From an uncultured Erysipelotrichaceae bacterium (GTDB lineage Bacteria; Bacillota_I; Bacilli_A; RFN20; CAG-826), in assembly GCA_902791085.1 (NCBI GenBank), contig CADAUN010000126.1, positions 1 to 8,607 of the forward strand: DNA of 8,607 nucleotides, written 5' to 3'. Below the pieces are notes generated by a model. That model worked only from the letters and a program-made list of their open reading frames with translations. It ran no database searches and was not told where the DNA came from. This document shows positions 5,530 to 8,607 of this stretch, piece by piece. Both the position numbers and the translations under genes were made by a program. Position 1 is the stretch's first letter. Each line of letters begins with the position of its first letter.

Positions 5530-7494
5530 ATGGAAGAGAAATTAACTGATCAAGAAGAAGCCCGCCGCGCGAAGCTTCCTCAATATAAAGCCTTAGGAGT
5601 AGATCCTTTTGGGCAACGTTATGATTGGAAAGATCAAATTCGTGATCTGAGAGCCAAATATGGTGAACGGAGTGCGGAAGAGCTTTCCGCGAACCCCGTT
5701 ACGGTGAAAATCGCAGGTCGTATTATGTCCATTCGCGACATGGGAAAGGCCGCTTTCTTTAATGTCAAAGACGAATATGGCACGATTCAAGTTTGGATTG
5801 GCAAGAACAAAGCGTTAGCCGAAGATAAAAACTTTGAAGTATTCAAATTAGAAGACATTGGCGATATTTGCGGTGTAGAAGGCACTTTGATGAAATCGCG
5901 GACGGGGGAACTGACCATTCGTTGCGAAACCTTTACCCATCTTTCTAAAGCCTTAAAACCATTGCCAGAAAAATTCCATGGTTTAACCGATTTAGAGGAA
6001 CGTTGCCGCCGCCGCTATGTCGATTTAATCGTCAATGACGATAGCCGTCGCACGGCTTTGCTTCGCCCTGCCATTATCAAAGAAATCCGCCGTTATTGCG
6101 ACGATCTTGGCTTTACCGAAGTGGAGACTCCAATTTTAAACCCGATTGCCGGCGGTGCTTCGGCAAGACCGTTTATCACGCATCACAATGCCTTAGATAA
6201 AGATTTCTATCTACGGATTGCCACCGAATTAAATCTCAAGAAATGCATGATCGGCGGGATTGACCGCGTATATGAAATCGGTCGTATCTTCCGAAATGAA
6301 GGAATGGATAATCGCCATAACCCAGAATTCACCACGATTGAACTTTATCAAGCGTATGGGGATTTAAGAAGCATGATGGAATGGGCAGAAGGATTGTTCC
6401 ATAGCATTGCCAAACGCGTTGTTGGCAAAGACCAATATGAATGGAATGGCAATACTATCGATTTAGATAAGCCTTTTGCCGTCAAGACAATGGCGGAAGC
6501 CATCAAAGAAAAGACCGGCATCGATTTCACGGAAGATATCCCTTATGAGAAAGCCGTGGAATTAGCAAAAGAACATCATGTTCCCTTAGAGCCGGCTTGG
6601 AATAGCACTGGATATATCATGCAGGCCTTCTTTGATGAATTCGTGGAACCGACCTTGATTCAACCTACCTTTATTACCACTTATCCTATTGAGGTTTCTC
6701 CTTTAACCAAAAAGACAGCCGATCCGAGATTTGTCGATCGTTTTGAACTCTTTATCGGCGGCATTGAATTTGGCAACGCTTATTCCGAATTGAACAATCC
6801 CTTTGATCAAATGGAACGGTTCCAAGCCCAATTGGCAGCAAGAAACCGTGGCGACGATGAAGCGAACGAAATTGATTATTCTTTCATGGATGCGATGGAA
6901 TATGGCATGCAACCGGCGGGCGGAATTGGTGTTGGTATCGATCGCCTTTGCATGTTCTTCTGCGAAGAACCAACCATTCGTGAAGTGTTGTTGTTCCCAA
7001 CGTTAAAGACCGTCGGCACCAAAAAAGAGGAAACGCACGTCGAGGGAAAGGCAGAGGAAGAAAGCAAATCCGAAGTTCCTTCCGATTCGACTGGGTTCTT
7101 TATTTCAAGCGACAAAATTGATTTTAGTGGGGTGAAAATCGAACCTTTATTCCAGGATCAGGTCGACTTCGATACCTTTAGCAAATCGGATTTCCGGGCG
7201 GTGAAAGTGAAAGAATGCGTTCCCGTCGAGAAATCGAAGAAATTATTGAAGTTCGTCTTGGACGACGGAACGGGGACCGATCGCGTGATTTTAAGTGGCA
7301 TCCACGCCTATTACGAGCCGGAAGAACTCGTCGGAAAAACGTTGATTGCCATCACGAATCTCCCACCGAAATCCATGATGGGGATCGACTCCTGTGGCAT
7401 GCTTTTGTCTGCTGTGAATGAGAGAAATGGCAAGGAAGAGCTTCATCTTTTGATGGTGGACAATCACATCCCTGCCGGTGCTAAGCTGCATTGA
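5530..7494 (+). CDS. lysS: Lysyl-tRNA synthetase (class II) with fused C-terminal tRNA-binding domain
   Basis: Charges tRNA-Lys with lysine in the cytoplasm. Residues 1-150 form the OB-fold anticodon-binding domain. The class II catalytic core follows, with RRRYVDL (160-166), motif 1 around GFTEVETPIL (from 194), motif 2 FRNEG (Arg255, Glu257) with HNPEFTTIE, and motif 3 GGIGVGIDRL (464-473, Arg472). The normal core ends near LLFPTLKTVG (487-496), where most LysRS proteins stop at about 490-505 residues. This one has 654. A charged, Glu/Lys/Ser-rich linker (about 497-522) leads to a Trbp111/EMAP-II-type tRNA-binding domain (about 548-654), with SKKLLKFVLDDG, SGIHAYYEPEELVGK, NLPPKSMMGIDSCGMLLSA and a PAGAKL end. 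That domain is known mainly from the C-terminus of bacterial MetRS. Start ATG 5530 has AGAGGA 7 bases upstream. It probably strengthens tRNA binding (inference). Confidence 0.96.
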   Translation: MEEKLTDQEEARRAKLPQYKALGVDPFGQRYDWKDQIRDLRAKYGERSAEELSANPVTVKIAGRIMSIRDMGKAAFFNVKDEYGTIQVWIGKNKALAEDKNFEVFKLEDIGDICGVEGTLMKSRTGELTIRCETFTHLSKALKPLPEKFHGLTDLEERCRRRYVDLIVNDDSRRTALLRPAIIKEIRRYCDDLGFTEVETPILNPIAGGASARPFITHHNALDKDFYLRIATELNLKKCMIGGIDRVYEIGRIFRNEGMDNRHNPEFTTIELYQAYGDLRSMMEWAEGLFHSIAKRVVGKDQYEWNGNTIDLDKPFAVKTMAEAIKEKTGIDFTEDIPYEKAVELAKEHHVPLEPAWNSTGYIMQAFFDEFVEPTLIQPTFITTYPIEVSPLTKKTADPRFVDRFELFIGGIEFGNAYSELNNPFDQMERFQAQLAARNRGDDEANEIDYSFMDAMEYGMQPAGGIGVGIDRLCMFFCEEPTIREVLLFPTLKTVGTKKEETHVEGKAEEESKSEVPSDSTGFFISSDKIDFSGVKIEPLFQDQVDFDTFSKSDFRAVKVKECVPVEKSKKLLKFVLDDGTGTDRVILSGIHAYYEPEELVGKTLIAITNLPPKSMMGIDSCGMLLSAVNERNGKEELHLLMVDNHIPAGAKLH

Positions 7495-7505
7495 TCTTTT
7501 GAAAA

Positions 7506-7538
7506 TCACTGCGAAAACCTGGGGATTTTTTGCGGTGA
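7506..7538 (+). terminator. Hairpin after lysS, probable terminator
   Basis: TCACTGCGAAAA (7506-7517) pairs with TTTTTGCGGTGA (7527-7538) as a 12-bp stem with two G-T pairs and a 9-base loop, starting 12 bases after the lysS stop. The T-run is inside the 3' arm rather than after it, and the opposite strand also has a T-rich tail, so it may work in either direction or only weakly. Confidence 0.5.
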
Positions 7539-7637
7539 CACCGGATTTACAACTTTTGTGCAACAAAAAGTCAAATAACGGCATATCGTAACAGTACATC
7601 GTAAAGTCTGACGCACTTCCCAGCTTCAAAAACCTTT

Positions 7638-7680
7638 AAGGCACTCCTTTGCAAAATCAATCTGAGAGGGGCGCCTTTTT
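7638..7680 (+). terminator. Rho-independent terminator
   Basis: AAGGCACTCC (7638-7647) pairs with GGGGCGCCTT (7668-7677) with one A-C mismatch and one G-T pair, enclosing a 20-base loop. The T-run spans 7676-7680. It lies about 145 bases past lysS and may be its true or backup terminator, or belong to an uncharacterised transcript starting in the gap. Confidence 0.55.
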
Positions 7681-7746
7681 GCGTGCAAACAGCAGGAAAA
7701 TAGGCTGAAAAGCCTTTCATCCCCGTTTGAATGGAAACCAGATGAC

Positions 7747-7794
7747 GCAGATGCCTGTTATCCGGGCATCTGCCCACAAATCCACAAGGAGGGA
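7747..7794 (+). promoter_or_regulatory. GC-rich hairpin followed by a strong ribosome binding site
   Basis: GCAGATGCC (7747-7755) and GGCATCTGC (7765-7773) form a perfect 9-bp stem with a 9-base loop. No T-run follows; instead, 13 bases on, the strong Shine-Dalgarno sequence AAGGAGGGA occurs (7786-7794), just before ATG 7798. The arrangement resembles the leader of a translated gene more than a terminator. Confidence 0.5.
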
Positions 7795-7797
7795 GCG

Positions 7798-7881
7798 ATG
7801 AACGCGCAGGATAAAGTGCAGCGACATAGACTTCCATTCGTTAGATTCATCCCTTCAAAGCGCTCGATGATGACCGAATGA
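7798..7881 (+). CDS. 27-residue small ORF, leader peptide or gene remnant
   Basis: An ATG placed 3 bases after AAGGAGGGA opens 27 codons, beginning MNAQDKVQRH and ending RSMMTE. The peptide is basic, with no membrane segment or signal peptide. Its stop overlaps the ATG of a further 13-codon frame (7878-7919, ATGA overlap). I do not recognise it. The ribosome binding site is among the best in the window, which is the main reason to list it. It may be a leader peptide, a real small protein, or the 5' end of a gene whose body was lost. No long frame follows, so the remnant reading is at least as likely as a functional gene. Confidence 0.35.
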   Translation: MNAQDKVQRHRLPFVRFIPSKRSMMTE

Positions 7882-7993
7882 AAGGCCTTTATATGAAATT
7901 GAATTTGCGAAATTTATGATACGTTATCGGCAACTGAGGGTAGAGACGCTTTTTGTAATGGTATCACGCAAGATACAATGTCATAAAAAACTG

Positions 7994-8024
7994 CGTACTT
8001 GATATGGATTTGAGATACAGTACG
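7994..8024 (+). promoter_or_regulatory. Inverted repeat over the -35 and -10 boxes, candidate operator
   Basis: CGTACT (7994-7999) and AGTACG (8019-8024) are a perfect 6-bp inverted repeat with a 19-base spacer, one arm touching the -35 box and the other covering the -10 box. The half-sites recall the TACT/AGTA halves described for YodB/HxlR-type redox repressors in Bacillus, but the spacing here is much longer. No regulator gene is present in the window. Confidence 0.35.
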
Positions 8025-8026
8025 AT
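7999..8026 (+). promoter_or_regulatory. Promoter of the flavoredoxin gene
   Basis: TTGATA (7999-8004, five of six to TTGACA) and TACGAT (8021-8026, four of six to TATAAT) with a 16-base spacer would start transcription near 8033, leaving a leader of about 44 bases. The boxes overlap the arms of an inverted repeat, which supports a regulated promoter. Confidence 0.45.
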
Positions 8027-8034
8027 ATTGATAC

Positions 8035-8055
8035 CATGATCAAACAACGATCATG
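8035..8055 (+). promoter_or_regulatory. Perfect inverted repeat in the flavoredoxin leader
   Basis: CATGATC (8035-8041) and GATCATG (8049-8055) form a 7-bp inverted repeat with a 7-base spacer, starting about at the expected transcription start. It could be a repressor operator or an mRNA hairpin upstream of the ribosome binding site AGAGGA (8063-8068). Confidence 0.45.
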
Positions 8056-8076
8056 AATCACAAGAGGAAGAAGAAA

Positions 8077-8607
8077 ATGAAGAAGACGTTTGGAGCAAAA
8101 ATTGGATTTGTACCCTATGCGTCAGTGATTATCGGAACGTATGATGAGAATAACAACCCGGATGCTATGAATGTGGGGTGGGCTATGCAAGTTGGTTCAG
8201 AGGAAGTTGCAATCAACATTATCCAGCATAAGACTTTGGACAATTTGAAGATCAATAAGGCGTTTACGATGGCATTTGTGACCAAAGAGACTTTGGTGGC
8301 ATCGGATTATGTGGGGCTTGTGTCGGCAGCCACAGTACCGGACAAAATCAAAAGATCCGGACTGACCTGTGCCAAATCTCCTTATGTAAATGCTCCGGAA
8401 TTTGAAGAATATCCGATGACCTTCCATTGCGAGGTGATTTCGATCAAAGAGGAATTCGGCAATACCAGAATCGTGGGCAGAATCAAGGAAACTACCATTG
8501 ATGACCAATATATCGGAAAGGATGGAATTCCTCAGGTCCGTAAAATGAATATTGTTTGGTTTGAAGATACAAGCAAAGATTACATTATGATGGGAGAAAC
8601 TGCCGGT
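8077..8607 (+). CDS. Flavoredoxin / flavin reductase-like protein (3' incomplete)
   Basis: 177 codons are open to the window end, probably lacking only the last residues, since the family usually has about 190. It belongs to the FMN-binding split-barrel flavin reductase (flavoredoxin) family, cytosolic FMN proteins that pass electrons or reduce flavins and small substrates. Supporting segments are PYASVIIGTYDENNNPDAMNV near the start (in the usual place of the family's P-x-P-V-V-V-x-T-Y-D segment), the NP-x-AM-NVGWA stretch, AFTMAFVTKETLVASDYVG in the middle, and a late barrel strand MTFHCEVISIKEE. ATG 8077 has AGAGGA 8 bases upstream and a promoter about 50 bases before it. Three of its four arginines use AGA, whereas the upstream genes mostly use CGT/CGC, which hints at a different origin, although four codons are too few to prove it. 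The substrate cannot be told. Confidence 0.88.
   Translation, partial: MKKTFGAKIGFVPYASVIIGTYDENNNPDAMNVGWAMQVGSEEVAINIIQHKTLDNLKINKAFTMAFVTKETLVASDYVGLVSAATVPDKIKRSGLTCAKSPYVNAPEFEEYPMTFHCEVISIKEEFGNTRIVGRIKETTIDDQYIGKDGIPQVRKMNIVWFEDTSKDYIMMGETAG

Larger units (their letters stand above)
7495..8076. other. Intergenic region with hairpins, a mini-ORF and a promoter
   Basis: This 582-base stretch contains no large gene I can support. In order it holds the post-lysS hairpin, an imperfect hairpin ACTTTTGT/ACAAAAAGT (7552-7571, one bulge), a T-tailed terminator (7638-7680), a small GAAA-loop hairpin AGGCT/AGCCT (7702-7715), a 9-bp GC-rich hairpin (7747-7773), a 27-codon frame with a strong ribosome binding site (7798-7881), and the promoter region of the flavoredoxin gene. 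The density of structured elements, unlike the compact spacing upstream, suggests accessory or remnant DNA (inference). Confidence 0.6.

Noticed and set aside
7571..7837. An 88-codon frame on the minus strand downstream of lysS
   Set aside because: It runs through the hairpins and terminator, overlaps another minus-strand frame and the + strand small ORF, shows no recognisable domain, and I found no good ribosome binding site for it.
7712..7886. 9-base inverted repeat GCCTTTCAT / ATGAAAGGC at 7712 and 7878, as ends of a small mobile element
   Set aside because: The match is short, has no target-site duplication and no transposase, and could arise by chance.
1..8607. CRISPR array, tRNA or rRNA gene
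   Set aside because: No regularly spaced direct repeats and no cloverleaf or rRNA sequence were seen on either strand.

Overview
This window looks like the chromosome of a Bacillota (Firmicute), most probably of the Erysipelotrichia type. The evidence is the dusB ... lysS order (next to each other in Bacillus and relatives), Shine-Dalgarno-rich starts and a Clostridia/Erysipelotrichia-style two-subunit ABC exporter. The phylum is well supported. The class is inference. All genes I can support lie on the + strand.

Layout. Bases 1-42 are the last 13 codons of an upstream gene, followed by a terminator-like hairpin (46-76) that runs straight into the start codon of dusB (77-1060, tRNA-dihydrouridine synthase). 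After a short gap with a good promoter and a palindrome over its -10/+1 region comes a tightly overlapping drug-export-type operon: a MarR regulator (1193-1663), a first ABC exporter half-transporter (1638-3479) and a second one (3466-5470). The second gene is broken inside its membrane domain at about 4312-4321, giving an N-terminal piece (3466-4320) and a C-terminal piece (4328-5470). Comparison with its partner suggests loss of about 8 bases. lysS (5530-7494) follows with no clear terminator in between. It encodes a lysyl-tRNA synthetase of 654 residues, because a Trbp111/EMAP-II-like tRNA-binding domain is fused to the usual core of about 495 residues.

Bases 7495-8076 hold no large gene. 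They contain two terminator-type hairpins, a strong GC-rich hairpin placed just before a perfect ribosome binding site and a 27-codon reading frame, then a promoter with several inverted repeats. The last gene (8077 to the window end, incomplete) is a flavoredoxin/flavin-reductase-like protein whose codon use leans more to AGA than the genes upstream.

How the genes work together. dusB and lysS both act on tRNA and form the conserved backbone. The MarR-ABC-ABC cassette sits between them and was probably inserted there. The two ABC proteins have complementary sequence changes: the first has altered Walker A, Walker B and H-loop residues, and the second has an altered signature. This is what is expected for an asymmetric heterodimeric exporter with one degenerate and one working ATP site. 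The frameshift in the second gene probably disables the exporter unless the two pieces reassemble. The main points for a second look are the LysRS-tRNA-binding-domain fusion, the broken exporter, the hairpin/start-codon arrangement at dusB, the MarR operator, and the small-ORF/hairpin region downstream of lysS.
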